Shown piece by piece: positions 19,486-29,278 of a DNA stretch of 64,000 bases. The stretch spans positions 21,884 to 85,883 of the forward strand of contig JAFDZS010000009.1 in NCBI GenBank assembly GCA_018266775.1, read 5' to 3'. The notes beneath the pieces were generated by a model. It saw only the letters and a list, made by a program, of their open reading frames with translations. It was not told the origin of the DNA and made no database searches. Both the position numbers and the translations under genes were made by a program. Positions within the stretch are counted from its first letter, which is position 1. Each line of letters begins with the position of its first letter. The stretch comes from Bacteroidota bacterium. Lineage in GTDB: Bacteria; Bacteroidota; Bacteroidia; Chitinophagales; Chitinophagaceae.

Positions 19486-20254
19486 ACAGGAGCATTTGAT
19501 AAATTTCTTCTCTTTTTTGTGGAGATATTTCAAGCTCTTCCCCATCAGCCATTTCGAGATTGATGGCATGTTTATTTCTTAAAATTGCTTTAGCAAATTT
19601 CTTATTTACAATATGTGCCCTGTGAATCCGTACAAAATCCGGATGACCTTCCAGTATTTTGGCATATACTTTCAATATTTTGCTGGCAGTATATTTATTT
19701 CCATCTGTACATTTGAAAATACAATATGGCCCGCCAACTGAGCTGATATACATTACATCATCGAGGTTCAATACTTTTGTTCGGTGTACGTTATTAATGA
19801 ATATACGTTTGGGGTATGTCAATTTGCTTAAATAATTATTCAGCAATTCGTTTACCTGCTCCTGCTGTATACCGGAATTTGCTGTTGAATAGGGCCGCAT
19901 ACGGTTGAAGCGTTCCAATGCTTCCATCATTAATTCCGGCGTGGCTGGCTTAATAATGTAATGCAATGCACAGGCTTCAAACGCCTGAAGTGAATATTGC
20001 GGATAAGAGGTTAAAAATAATATTGCGGTATCGCTTCCTTTAATCTGGTCTGCCAGCCACAAGCCATTGTTTCCGGGCATTTCTACATCCAGTATAGCAA
20101 GGTCTACCTCATTTTCAAGTATATAATCCCTTGCTTCCTTTGCATTGTTAAACCCGGTTACGCTGCTTACTGCAGGCATATCTTTCAAAATAGCTTTTAC
20201 TGCTTCCAGTTGCTTGGGGTCGTCATCTACATGAACCACAGTGATCTTTTCCAT
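19481..20254 (-). CDS. LytTR-family response regulator
   Basis: A 257-residue two-domain regulator. The receiver domain (residues 1-120) has the acidic pair in VVHVDDDPKQ, phospho-acceptor Asp in LAILDVEMPGNNG and the conserved Lys in YIIKPATPE. The C-terminal LytTR DNA-binding domain (about 155-255) has KRIFINNVHRTKVL, DDVMYISSVGG and DFVRIHRAHIVNKKF. No histidine kinase is adjacent, so its partner must be elsewhere. Its terminator overlaps its stop codon. Confidence 0.93.
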   Translation of the reverse strand: MEKITVVHVDDDPKQLEAVKAILKDMPAVSSVTGFNNAKEARDYILENEVDLAILDVEMPGNNGLWLADQIKGSDTAILFLTSYPQYSLQAFEACALHYIIKPATPELMMEALERFNRMRPYSTANSGIQQEQVNELLNNYLSKLTYPKRIFINNVHRTKVLNLDDVMYISSVGGPYCIFKCTDGNKYTASKILKVYAKILEGHPDFVRIHRAHIVNKKFAKAILRNKHAINLEMADGEELEISPQKREEIYQMLLL

Positions 20255-21047
20255 ATAATCTGCTTTTATTTTCGTTATCGAAGCTAAAACTAATCCCGAA
20301 CATTTTTATCCCGTACTTATCTGTAAGTGCTGCGCTTACACTGCTTTGCGTTGTGCGCTAATACCCAAAACATTTTTTGGCTTATTATTGCTCAGGCGCC
20401 GGTTTCACATTTAGCCACAATTAATTAATTTGTGCAGCGCCTTTTAATCTCGTTTCTTCCGTTATAATAATGAAAATCAATTTTTTATAAACTTTGTTCG
20501 TCATCAATGTGATTACCATTTAATATAGCAAACCCTATAAGCCTTACAGGAAAAAATGCCCGCCTGCATCGGCATATTTAACTGCGTTTTCAGTAAAATT
20601 AATTAATCCCTGCCGAATTAGCCACCGGGCTACCAAATATAACACAATATGTTCTCATTCCTCTTTCATTATAATCCTGAATTCTCAACAAAATCCGCCA
20701 CGGCAAAGCCTGCAGAACTTTTGTAACCCCTGTCACCGTTCGTATAAAAGCATACTTGACTGTTTCAGAAAGTTCTGCTTAACCACCGTTGTAATTACAA
20801 TAAACAGCATAATAATTTTAGTGAAGAAAGATGGCTTCAGCTTATCATTCGCTGCCCGTACAAAAGAAAGCTGATTGTTATTTATTGCGGGAAAATGGTG
20901 AAGCGAAAAAAGGAATTCAAATTGTAACTGCAGGGGTTATTTTGGAATTACCATAACCATTGCTGCACCAACCTTTATGAAACTGCGAATTGATGCAGTA
21001 AACGTATAGTGGTATGAATTAATTATTTCTTCGGCCTGCTTATGGTA
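20255..21047. other. Intergenic stretch of 0.8 kb without clear genes
   Basis: No supported gene is seen. A 41-codon plus-strand frame at 20831-20956 (MASAYHSLPV...) has no clear ribosome site or promoter. The region is the upstream region of the LytTR gene. Confidence 0.4.
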
Positions 21048-21611
21048 TCAATCCTGCAGTTCTCTTGTTGAGTTTCTTTTTATATTTTCCGGCGCCTGCA
21101 CCGGCGGTACTTTTGTTGATTCAACTGCAGTATTTAGTGTTTTAATCAGGGTTTTCATTTTCCGCTTATATTTATAATAATTCACTACATCTTCAGAAAG
21201 CGATAACATGTCTTCCCGAACTTCATCAATTACTTTGATCAAATTATTAGGCTTTTCAGACAGTAAAAAATATCCGTTAATATCTTTTGCAAATATTTCA
21301 GACAGCAGGTGCGATGAGTATTTTGTGCTGTAAACTACAATCCAGGCATTGGGATAGTCACTTTTAAGCTGAATAATCTGGCCAGAAATGGTATCTTCTG
21401 ATAATTCTATATTGGCATGAAATAAAATTAACTGGCATGCATAATCTGGTGCATGAAAAGTTGCTTTTCCGTACCCGTTGCTGTCAGCAACTTCAACATT
21501 TTGAAAACCGGCTTTTAGCAGGTAGCTCGCAATGCCGGCAGCATACATACTTACAAAGTCAAGAATCTTAATGCCCAGGTCTTTTCTTTTATTTCTTTTG
21601 AGTGGTGTCAT
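21048..21611 (-). CDS. Degenerate receiver-domain protein without output domain
   Basis: A 187-residue protein whose first 140 residues follow the NarL-type receiver pattern (IKILDFVSMYAAGIASYLL, then QLILFHANI, VVYSTKYSSHLLSEIF, INGYFLLSEKPNNLIKVIDEV). The acidic pair after the first strand is replaced by Asp-Phe-Val, and the phospho-acceptor position falls in FHANI with no Asp. No helix-turn-helix follows; the tail is basic and disordered. It is best described as a pseudo-receiver, perhaps a protein-binding regulator. It lies between LytTR and sigma-factor genes. Its role is unknown. Confidence 0.6.
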   Translation of the reverse strand: MTPLKRNKRKDLGIKILDFVSMYAAGIASYLLKAGFQNVEVADSNGYGKATFHAPDYACQLILFHANIELSEDTISGQIIQLKSDYPNAWIVVYSTKYSSHLLSEIFAKDINGYFLLSEKPNNLIKVIDEVREDMLSLSEDVVNYYKYKRKMKTLIKTLNTAVESTKVPPVQAPENIKRNSTRELQD

Positions 21612-22033
21612 AATTGAATACTCTTTATATAAATGGCGTTTCAGCAGTTGATGATTTAGTAATACCCTATTAACCAGAATCTTTCCCGGGTTATTTTTAT
21701 TACTATAAACTAAAAAATGACAGGAAACTTAAGGTAATCTTCACCAGCGCCAAGGATAACCCGACAGTATATTAATTAAGGGAACCCTGAGGCGCTTCCA
21801 AAAATCTGATTTTTCAATGCTAAAAAATTCTTTCAGCACCACTGCAAGTTGCCCAATTTTTAAAAAAGATTATTCAATGCGGCAGCAATAGTTAATGGAA
21901 AACATTTTAAGTTAATGAATACCCGAATTTTGATATTTTTTGGAGAAACTACTTATTAAGCGCTGGTAGAACCGCCTAAAGAATTTCAATTGGCTTTTTG
22001 GTTAAGCCATTAAACCGCAGCGCCGCTTAATGC
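21612..22033. other. AT-rich intergenic stretch, nothing recognised
   Basis: About 420 bases upstream of the pseudo-receiver gene and downstream of the sigma factor. No open frame, tRNA or exact TAnnTTTG element was found. Confidence 0.4.
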
Positions 22034-22063
22034 AAAAAAACCGTGAGCACTCACGGTTTTTTT
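22034..22063. terminator. Hairpin terminator of the sigma-factor gene
   Basis: A7CCGTGA, loop GCAC, TCACGGT7: a 13-bp stem with A and T runs on either side, so it can act on both strands. It lies 18 bases after the sigma-factor stop. Confidence 0.8.
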
Positions 22064-22081
22064 AAAGCAAAGAGGAAATAC

Positions 22082-22663
22082 CTATAACACAACCTGGTGG
22101 TCGTTAATCAGTTTTCTCAGGTTGATCATTGCATAGCGCATCCGTCCCAGTGCGGTGTTCAGGCTACAGTTGGTTTGTGCCGCAATTTGTTTAAAACTCA
22201 TGTCGGAATAATGCCTTAACACCACAACTTCCCTTTGCTCTTCGGGCAGAAGGTTCAGCATTGCTGTAATTTTTTCTTTTGTCTGCAAGGTAAGTAAACG
22301 ATTATCTGCTGCAGGTTCCGGGGTTGAAATTCGCTCAAAAACATCTGTTTTATCTGTATGCTTAATAAAACAGTTTGTGCGTGATTTACGTAAGTAGTCG
22401 ATGCACATATTGTGGGCAATGCGTAAAACCCATGGTAAAAATTTCCCCTCTTCGTTATATTTGCCCTTTGTTATTGTATCTGTTATTCGCATAAACAATT
22501 CCTGGAAAATATCTTCCGCAGTGTGATAGTCTTTCACTAAAATAATAATTGCAGTAAAAACCCTCTTTTTGTGGCGTTCAGCTAATATGCTTAAAGCACT
22601 GCTATTTCCGTTTCTGAATAATAGTACTAATTCATGATCATTAAAATTTTTGAGGCAATTCAT
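22082..22663 (-). CDS. ECF-type RNA polymerase sigma factor
   Basis: A 193-residue sigma-70-family protein. Region 2 covers about residues 10-95 (HTAEDIFQELFMRI, FLPWVLRIAHNMCIDYLRK) and region 4 about 125-185 (LNLLPEEQREVVVLRHYSDMS, FKQIAAQTNCSLNTALGRM). This is the usual two-domain ECF layout. No anti-sigma factor (FecR or zinc-type) gene is next to it, unlike most Bacteroidota ECF genes. It is flanked by orphan response regulators. Target genes are unknown. Confidence 0.93.
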   Translation of the reverse strand: MNCLKNFNDHELVLLFRNGNSSALSILAERHKKRVFTAIIILVKDYHTAEDIFQELFMRITDTITKGKYNEEGKFLPWVLRIAHNMCIDYLRKSRTNCFIKHTDKTDVFERISTPEPAADNRLLTLQTKEKITAMLNLLPEEQREVVVLRHYSDMSFKQIAAQTNCSLNTALGRMRYAMINLRKLINDHQVVL

Positions 22664-23364
22664 AAATACTGATTTTAGTTGTTAAGCATTAGTTTCTGTA
22701 ATGCGAAATGATTGGCGCAGGCTGAATGGCTTTTGGCTATATTGAAATTTGGCAGCTACATAGCAGTTCTTCAAAGGAAATCAGGTGGCCTGGTTTTCAT
22801 TGGATGATAATGGATATTGGTTTCACAGGATGTTGTTGCAGGTTATTTTCAAAGGCTGGATCATACAGGATTTTCATTTTGGATATTCATTTTTCACTGG
22901 AATTGGATATCATTTCATAAATCAGCGCTTTCATATCATTTGTTTTTAGTAGATATTGGTAGCTTTTCATAAGCCGGATTTGAGTATTCAGTTTAACATT
23001 TAAGGGTTTAATTAAACGGTCATCAAAGGATTGGATTTGGATATTGGATCAGATACAAAAGGGTGCTGTAGTTTTCGGCATGGTAAAAACGGGCTTACCA
23101 GGTCAATTATTGAAGTAATGTTACTTCACTGCCAAACGTTCAATAAGTCAAAGAACTTAAATCAGCCCCGTTCATCAAACTCACTATGTAAAAGTAGCAG
23201 TTACAAAAAATGATTTTTTACCTGTAATGAGGTGAAAACCTGCACCCCAAAATTGGGGTAGTATTTTTGCCTGCATTTGTTACGAAATATTTTCTCCCGA
23301 ATACTGGTTATAAATATTAGCTTAATTTTAGGGTACTGATCACTGATACTTAATATATACTTTC
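22664..23364. other. 0.7-kb regulatory gap with repeated GGATATTGG-type words
   Basis: Lies between divergent sigma-factor and NarL-type regulator genes. The words TTTTCAT and GGATATTGG/GGATTTGGATATTGG recur several times at 22790-23045. Short frames here have no family resemblance and are not called. It could hold operator sites for either regulator. Confidence 0.4.
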
Positions 23365-24018
23365 ATGGAAAATGTACATTTACAAATTGCCTTACTTGAC
23401 GACCACCAACTGTTGTCTCAATCACTGGCAAATCTCCTGTACCGCTTTGATTTTATTAAAGACATTGCGGTTTATAATAGCCCAAAAACATTCCTTGCGG
23501 CCGGGCAGGATTATGAAATATTGATTTCCGATATCATGATGCCTAAAATGAATGGCATTGACCTGTTGTTAAAAATCAAAAAACTCAATACTGGTATCAA
23601 GGTAATTTTCCTGAGTTCTGTTATGGAAGCCCAAACCATTCGTTTTGCGTTGAGAAGCGGGGCAAATGGCTACATCAGCAAAGACACATCTGTTGAAGAG
23701 CTGGCAGATGCCATTCTTGCCGTTCATAACGGCGACGTATACATTGGTGAAAGCCTGCGCAACATCCTGTTGCGAAATACCCTTACTGAAGAACGGCTTG
23801 TTTTTAACCTGTCGCCGCGGGAACGGGAAGTGCTGAACCTGGTTTGTTCAGGCAAAACAATCAAAGAAACTGCTTATGACATGGAACTGAGTGTACATAC
23901 TGTACAGACTTATTACAAAACCATTCTTAAAAAATTCAATCTTAACCGGACAGCGGACCTGATTGTTTTTGCGATGAAAAATGGTTTGTATATCCCCGGA
24001 GACGGTATAAACAGGTAA
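23365..24018 (+). CDS. NarL/LuxR-type response regulator
   Basis: A 217-residue regulator. The receiver (residues 1-125) has LLDDHQLLSQSLANLL, phospho-acceptor Asp in ILISDIMMPKMNG and Lys in GYISKDTS. The C-terminal LuxR-type helix-turn-helix (about 150-210) has LSPREREVLNLVCSGKTIKE and LSVHTVQTYYKTILKKF. Complete and probably functional. No kinase gene is adjacent. It is 302 bases upstream of the large surface-protein gene on the same strand, which may be a target. Confidence 0.94.
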   Translation: MENVHLQIALLDDHQLLSQSLANLLYRFDFIKDIAVYNSPKTFLAAGQDYEILISDIMMPKMNGIDLLLKIKKLNTGIKVIFLSSVMEAQTIRFALRSGANGYISKDTSVEELADAILAVHNGDVYIGESLRNILLRNTLTEERLVFNLSPREREVLNLVCSGKTIKETAYDMELSVHTVQTYYKTILKKFNLNRTADLIVFAMKNGLYIPGDGINR

Positions 24019-24320
24019 CAAAAGAAATTATACCATTAAAACAAGCTGCATATTCCCGGTTATATAACTTCATTTGAAGGATAATCAATGAATATTCTAC
24101 AGCGTTTCTACTGACCTATTAAAAAATATCGGCTTAACAGCTACCACCAAAAATTTAATTACGCCTCCATTAATATTATATTGTATTATCCTTATTTTCT
24201 TATAAATAATCAATAAATTATTTTTCGTTCACACTTTATTGTTACATTAAACAATATTTTATGAATTAATTGCGTTTACATATACGCGTAATTATTCAGT
24301 ATCCATTAAAATACCACAAA
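24019..24320. other. AT-rich upstream region of the surface protein gene
   Basis: About 300 bases with no open frame. It is very AT-rich near 24150-24260, consistent with a promoter region, but no exact TAnnTTTG element was found. Confidence 0.35.
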
Positions 24321-27300
24321 ATGAAAATTTTATCCACCCTGGCATTTTTATGTTTATTCCAAATCTATAACTTTGCCCAATCATGGAAATCATTTAACAT
24401 ACTTTCGGGTAACCCTACCGGGCACGCAAATGAAATCAGGTTCCTTGACGGCATTACAGGATGTTATGGCAGCAGCATTGCTTTAACTAACGGCGTACCT
24501 GCGGGCAATACTAATTTGCCTTATGGCGCTGCTTTTGACCCTACTGAAGGAAAGCTATACTATTCAAAACCAGGAATAACAGCCGGGTCAAGCGTATTCA
24601 ATGTATATAATAATTCCGGGTCAGTGGCCAGCAACAACAATATCAGCACCATAAATGGTGGAGAATTTTTCCGGATGGGGGTTGGGCAGGATGGTAATGT
24701 GTATGGCACCATTACTGCCACGGTAACAACAATTTCGGGAAGTTCGCCACGCATTGATATTAAGACGGTTAAGCTTACCCGCTACAACCCGGAAACCAAT
24801 ATCTTTACCGTTCTGGGTAATATTCAGTGCCCTGCGGCTTATGCGTCAACGATGCCCGCGCCCTACAATGACGGCAATTACTGGTCATCCTCCAACGCAT
24901 CTTCCACTCCGTATTACGCAGCCCAATTAGGACATGCAGGATATGGCGACCTGGTAATTGCACCTGATAATACCCTGTACATGACTATCGGCAAGAAGCT
25001 GATTACAATTCCCAATTACAGTTCTGTTAATGGAACAACGCTTATTCCGTGTATTGAAGTGGGTAATATTTTACCTGCAGGTGTAGGCTATAATTTTAGT
25101 GGTGAAGGCAAAGGAACGTATGGTTTATCATGGGACTATAATAATAACAACCTGCTTGTCATCAGCAGCCGCAGCAGCGATGGGGCCGATGGCAGTTATA
25201 ACGTATCCCCCGCCGATGCGTCAATTGCCGGAACGTTCAGGGTAAATTGCTTATCAAATCCCATCAATGCTAATTTTGCCGATCTCACAGAGATCTTCAG
25301 TTCAATTGGTTGTGCCAATCAAATTTCGGCCATTCAATATCTTGGTTATAATAATCAATACCGCATTGCTTACCAGGTAAGGGTGGAAAACATCGGCGCT
25401 TCTGTTCTCAAAAACGTGCAGGTTACCGAAGATCTGCAGCATACTTTTGCCCTGTTAAACCTATCCAACATTTCCACCAGTTTTGTGAGTAACCCTGCCG
25501 GCCTTGTATTAAACAATGCCTATAACGGCACTACCAACACGAACCTGCTGGACGGCACCAAAACATTGTATGGTAAACTGTACAAAGGAATAAATTTAAA
25601 CGGAGGCAGCGGAAATATTGCCCCTGCTTCCAATTACGCCATAATCAATATAACAGTTGATGTGGCTGGTATTTCAACCGCAGGCAGTTTATATAGCAAT
25701 AGTGCAGTGGCCAGCGGCAGTGCCTTTGATGGCAGCCAGATCAGCGATTCCAGCCATAATGGATCTACTGTAGAAGGGTTGGTTGTAAATGATAAGGCAG
25801 ATGACAGCGATGAGAACGATGCCACTATTATTAAATTCGGCAGCACAGTTTCGGGTACTATCTGGAATGATATTGATGGAAGCGCCGGAGGGACTTTCAA
25901 CAACATCCGCAATAATGGCGAAAATGGCACCAATGCCGCAGGTATTTTTGCCGTGCTGACCGATCCCGCCTCCGGCAATGTAATTGCTTCAACCCCTGTT
26001 GCAGCAAATGGCTCATACAATTTTACCAACGTCCCTTCTTTTGCCAACCTGCAGGTCAGGCTAACCAATACCGCCGGTACAGCAGGCAGCTTGCCTCCGG
26101 CTGAAGGCATTACCAGCGACTGGGCAGCAACATCTCCCTTACACACCAACACAACCGGGGATATTAATACCGGTACTTATAACCCGGCGGAGCCACTCCG
26201 TTTTGGTGCAATTGATGACGTAAACAATGATTTTGGAATGGAGCGTTTGCCGGAAAGTGCTTTTAACATACAACCTGCAATCGGAAACCCCGGTGGCTTT
26301 AATAGTTACCAGGTAACCCCTTCAGCATTTTTTGTAAACAATTCCGGAACTGCACCCAATACCACCGATTATGATGGCGGAATAGTTACCGGTGTAAGAA
26401 TCACTGCTTTCCCCTCTAACACCAACAGCATCACTATTAACGGAATCGCTTATACTAATGGCGGCAGTTGTGCACCCGCAGGCAATTGCACCCCGTGGCC
26501 GGCAAATGGCGTTCTGGTACCGTTCAGCAACAACACCGGTATTGTACCATCCATTTCAATAGATCCGGCAGAAGGCAATGTAAATGTTACTATTTCATTT
26601 GCCGCAGTCGACAATGCAGGAAAAGAAGATAGTACCCCCGGCAGTGTAACCATACCCTTTAAAACTATTGTTGTATCCGGCATGGTATGGGATGACGCCA
26701 ATGGCAATTTGTACCTTACCCCGGGTGAAGGATTAATTGATGGCACTAATTTAACTGCGGGAATTAATACTGGTGCTGCCTTATACATGAACCTGCTTGA
26801 CAGTAACAATAAAGTACTGGCAGTGGTGCCTTTACAAAGCAGCGGTACTTACACTTTTCCCAATGTGCCTCAAAATGCCAATGGCATAACTATTCAGCTT
26901 TCCAAAAACCAGGGAACCGTGGGTATGCCAAAACCAATTACCCAATTACCTGAAGGCTGGGTGAACACGGGGGAACAAAAATACGGACGTGCAGGAGGCA
27001 ATGATACTATTCCCGATGGGCAAATACACATGATCACCGCATCCGCCAACATTACAAGTATGGATTTTGGAATCGAAGCCTTGCCAACTACATCTGCTCA
27101 AAGTTATGTGATACCCACCCCCGCCATTAACGGTACATTGGTTTTAAATGGCAATGGAACTTCCGGATCGCCTGCGGCATGCAGCGGTAATGATTATGAA
27201 GACGGCAGCCTTGTACAGGGCAGCACTTTCGTAATCACCAATATTGCAGGTATGGCGGGCAACAAGCTTTTGTATAATGGGAACGAGATTACCGGGGCTT

Positions 27301-28010
27301 CCACGATATCGAATTACAATCCGGCATTGTTGAAAGTTCAGTTTACGAATTTATCCAGTATAGTACTGTCTTTTAAATACAGGGCAAAAGATGCGGCAGG
27401 AAAAACTGCTGCTGCTGATGCTTCATATACTGTCATCTGGGCATATATTTTACCGGTACAAAAGTTTAGTGCTGCAGCAACATTATCCGGCAATACAGTG
27501 AACATACAATGGCAAACTGAAAATGAAAGCAACACTAAAACTTTTGTGGTGGAAAGAAGTACAGCTGCGGATTTTACCAGCATCAGTGAACAGCCCGCTG
27601 CAGGCAGCAGCACAGGAAGCAGGTTCTATAACTCAACAGACAACCTGCAGGAATTTCAGCATGCTGCAGTAATCTATTACCGGGTAAAACTGGTTGACCA
27701 GCTTGGGAAAGTAACTTATTCCAATACCATTGCAATTAAGGTATCCCAGGATTTTACTGTTAACTTTTGGCCAAATCCTTTTACAGACGTTATCAACGTA
27801 GCATTGACAAGCAAAGAAGCAACAACTGCAATACTTTCTCTTATTGATACGCAGGGCAAAACCGTGTATCAATATTCTGCAGCAATAATAAAAGGAAGCA
27901 ATCAACTGCGTATCAACAATACAGCAATATTGCCAAAAGGAATTTATATACTGCGCCTTTCTGATAAAACCGGGAACATTAACTATACTCAAAAGATTCA
28001 GAAACAATAA
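24321..28010 (+). CDS. Large T9SS-sorted surface protein with SdrD-type B domains
   Basis: 1229 residues from ATG 24321 (MKILSTLAFLCLFQIYNFAQ signal peptide); a longer TTG frame upstream lacks a signal. The first ~340 residues look propeller-like (PYGAAFDPTEGKLYYSKPG). A DUF11-like segment follows (VRVENIGASVLKNVQVTEDL). Two SdrD-type B domains start near residues 511 (SGTIWNDIDGS) and 786 (SGMVWDDANGN). A fibronectin-like segment (QWQTENESNTKTFVVERS) precedes the type A sorting domain (from about 1148: NFWPNPFTD, ending LPKGIYILRLSDKTG). It would be exported by T9SS and attached to the surface. Function is unknown; adhesion is a reasonable guess. Confidence 0.85.
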   Translation: MKILSTLAFLCLFQIYNFAQSWKSFNILSGNPTGHANEIRFLDGITGCYGSSIALTNGVPAGNTNLPYGAAFDPTEGKLYYSKPGITAGSSVFNVYNNSGSVASNNNISTINGGEFFRMGVGQDGNVYGTITATVTTISGSSPRIDIKTVKLTRYNPETNIFTVLGNIQCPAAYASTMPAPYNDGNYWSSSNASSTPYYAAQLGHAGYGDLVIAPDNTLYMTIGKKLITIPNYSSVNGTTLIPCIEVGNILPAGVGYNFSGEGKGTYGLSWDYNNNNLLVISSRSSDGADGSYNVSPADASIAGTFRVNCLSNPINANFADLTEIFSSIGCANQISAIQYLGYNNQYRIAYQVRVENIGASVLKNVQVTEDLQHTFALLNLSNISTSFVSNPAGLVLNNAYNGTTNTNLLDGTKTLYGKLYKGINLNGGSGNIAPASNYAIINITVDVAGISTAGSLYSNSAVASGSAFDGSQISDSSHNGSTVEGLVVNDKADDSDENDATIIKFGSTVSGTIWNDIDGSAGGTFNNIRNNGENGTNAAGIFAVLTDPASGNVIASTPVAANGSYNFTNVPSFANLQVRLTNTAGTAGSLPPAEGITSDWAATSPLHTNTTGDINTGTYNPAEPLRFGAIDDVNNDFGMERLPESAFNIQPAIGNPGGFNSYQVTPSAFFVNNSGTAPNTTDYDGGIVTGVRITAFPSNTNSITINGIAYTNGGSCAPAGNCTPWPANGVLVPFSNNTGIVPSISIDPAEGNVNVTISFAAVDNAGKEDSTPGSVTIPFKTIVVSGMVWDDANGNLYLTPGEGLIDGTNLTAGINTGAALYMNLLDSNNKVLAVVPLQSSGTYTFPNVPQNANGITIQLSKNQGTVGMPKPITQLPEGWVNTGEQKYGRAGGNDTIPDGQIHMITASANITSMDFGIEALPTTSAQSYVIPTPAINGTLVLNGNGTSGSPAACSGNDYEDGSLVQGSTFVITNIAGMAGNKLLYNGNEITGASTISNYNPALLKVQFTNLSSIVLSFKYRAKDAAGKTAAADASYTVIWAYILPVQKFSAAATLSGNTVNIQWQTENESNTKTFVVERSTAADFTSISEQPAAGSSTGSRFYNSTDNLQEFQHAAVIYYRVKLVDQLGKVTYSNTIAIKVSQDFTVNFWPNPFTDVINVALTSKEATTAILSLIDTQGKTVYQYSAAIIKGSNQLRINNTAILPKGIYILRLSDKTGNINYTQKIQKQ

Positions 28011-28054
28011 CCTTTTTTTGAATTAACCGCTAACCATTATTAATTGTAACATGT

Positions 28055-28720
28055 ATGACAACTTATCTTACCAAAAACGTAAAAGGAAAAACACACCACT
28101 TCAGGGCTACTGTACAAGGCAATGCTGTAGAAATTGTAAATGGCGTATTCTACAACTGGCTGGCCAAATACTGGCAGGTATGCAGCACTGCTGAAGCTGC
28201 AAATGAGCAACATGATGAACTGATCAATGATAAACTGAATGAAGGTTTTGAAGTCAGTGAATTTAAGGAATTGCCGGAGAACACGATTGATATTTATGAT
28301 AAAGCCGAATGGCATACTGAACAAAACTTCCCCAATGACCTGGATGATTTTCAGAGCTATGTACATACGGGTATGTTCCTGGCCTGGTTAATCGACACCG
28401 ACCTGGTAAGTGATGAATTTAAAACGGAGCACCGGAAAGAAATTGAACAGTTTAAAAAACAAAAAATTACTGGCTCCCAAATATTTCAAAACTGTTGCGA
28501 TGGCGTGTTAATGCTGAATGAACTTAATGAATTGGGAAACCAATTTGCCCTTCCTTATTTTTCTTTGAACACCAAACGCTACCTCGCGGATTATTCGAAA
28601 GTATTGGCCGTTGATCTGCCGTCGTTCTACTATGTTGAAGATACCTGGGAAAATTATAAAAAGCTGAAAGCTGTATTAGATAAAACTTTCCAGGAATGGA
28701 AAACGGAACACGCTAATTAA
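28055..28720 (+). CDS. Hypothetical protein, WGR-like N-terminus plus DUF7832-type domain
   Basis: A 221-residue cytoplasmic protein starting 45 bases after the surface protein. The first 75 residues (HHFRATVQGNAVEIVNGVFY ... LINDKLNEGFE) resemble WGR-like folds. Residues 80-215 carry YDKAEWHTEQNFPNDLDDFQ and YVHTGMFLAWLIDTDLVSD, a signature of the DUF7832 group often found in polymorphic-toxin immunity contexts. No toxin is visible here and the family names are from memory. No signal peptide. Function unknown. Confidence 0.6.
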   Translation: MTTYLTKNVKGKTHHFRATVQGNAVEIVNGVFYNWLAKYWQVCSTAEAANEQHDELINDKLNEGFEVSEFKELPENTIDIYDKAEWHTEQNFPNDLDDFQSYVHTGMFLAWLIDTDLVSDEFKTEHRKEIEQFKKQKITGSQIFQNCCDGVLMLNELNELGNQFALPYFSLNTKRYLADYSKVLAVDLPSFYYVEDTWENYKKLKAVLDKTFQEWKTEHAN

Positions 28721-28806
28721 TTAACCGATGATAAATGATTACCCAATGGCAGTTTACTCACTTCCAAACATCCGTTCGCCGGTACAGGCGCCGGGAGTAT
28801 AAAAAA

Positions 28807-28828
28807 GGCCCGGGTGGAAACCCAGGCC
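28807..28828 (-). terminator. Terminator-like hairpin, GTTTCCAC loop family (4)
   Basis: On the minus strand: GGCCTGGGT, TTCC, ACCCGGGCC, then six T. One mismatch interrupts the stem. It also lies 87 bases after the plus-strand gene ending at 28720. Confidence 0.6.
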
Positions 28829-29154
28829 GTCTCTTAACTCAAGTTTTTAATGAAACTAAATTAAACCACAAAATAAATGAAGAATACAAAGTTGCAACAC
28901 AATCATTGATTTTCAAGGTTCTCGAAAGCTCCGTCTAATAAAGAGCATAAAAAAGCTAATGAAAACCCCTAAACAACTACTGAATAACAAATGAAATTAA
29001 GAAGCCAAAACGGTAAGCCGAATCTGAACCTTCAGCCATGCGGCGCAGCGCATATCATTTGCTTTGTACAGGTTGATGAAAAGAACTTATGATGATTGTA
29101 TTATGAATTCAAATACCATTTTATTCCAACACTGCCTAAACCAAAACCGCCTTA

Positions 29155-29272
29155 AAAATCAAGGCCCGGGTAGACACCCAGGCCTTAATTAATTCAAAAT
29201 TTAAAAACCTAAATCTTATGAATTAAAACCTAAACCTTATCCATTCATTCAACATGATGGGATGTAAAAATA
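29155..29272 (-). ncRNA. Candidate ~115-nt leader-like or small RNA
   Basis: A promoter element TAGTTTTG (minus strand, 29286-29279) predicts a start near 29272. The transcript would contain a ten-codon frame at 29255-29223 (MLNEWIRFRF, then stop) and end at hairpin 29163-29184. No minus-strand gene follows for several kilobases, so it would be an independent small RNA and not an attenuator. This is inferred from motifs only. Confidence 0.3.
29163..29184 (-). terminator. Terminator-like hairpin, GTGTCTAC loop family (5)
   Basis: On the minus strand: GGCCTGGGT, GTCT, ACCCGGGCC, then TTGATTTTTAA. It would end the short transcript started at 29279-29286. Confidence 0.6.
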
Positions 29273-29278
29273 CTCACA

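Noticed and set aside
20831..20956. 41-codon plus-strand frame MASAYHSLPV...
   Set aside because: No promoter or clear ribosome site, isolated between minus-strand genes; cannot be supported without conservation data.
22726..22920. 64-codon plus-strand frame upstream of the NarL-type regulator
   Set aside because: Composition dominated by Ile, Ser, Phe and Trp from repeated GGATATTGG-like words; no ribosome site and no family likeness.
28735..28938. 67-codon plus-strand frame across hairpin 28807-28828
   Set aside because: Starts without a ribosome site and reads through a terminator-like hairpin; basic, low-complexity product.
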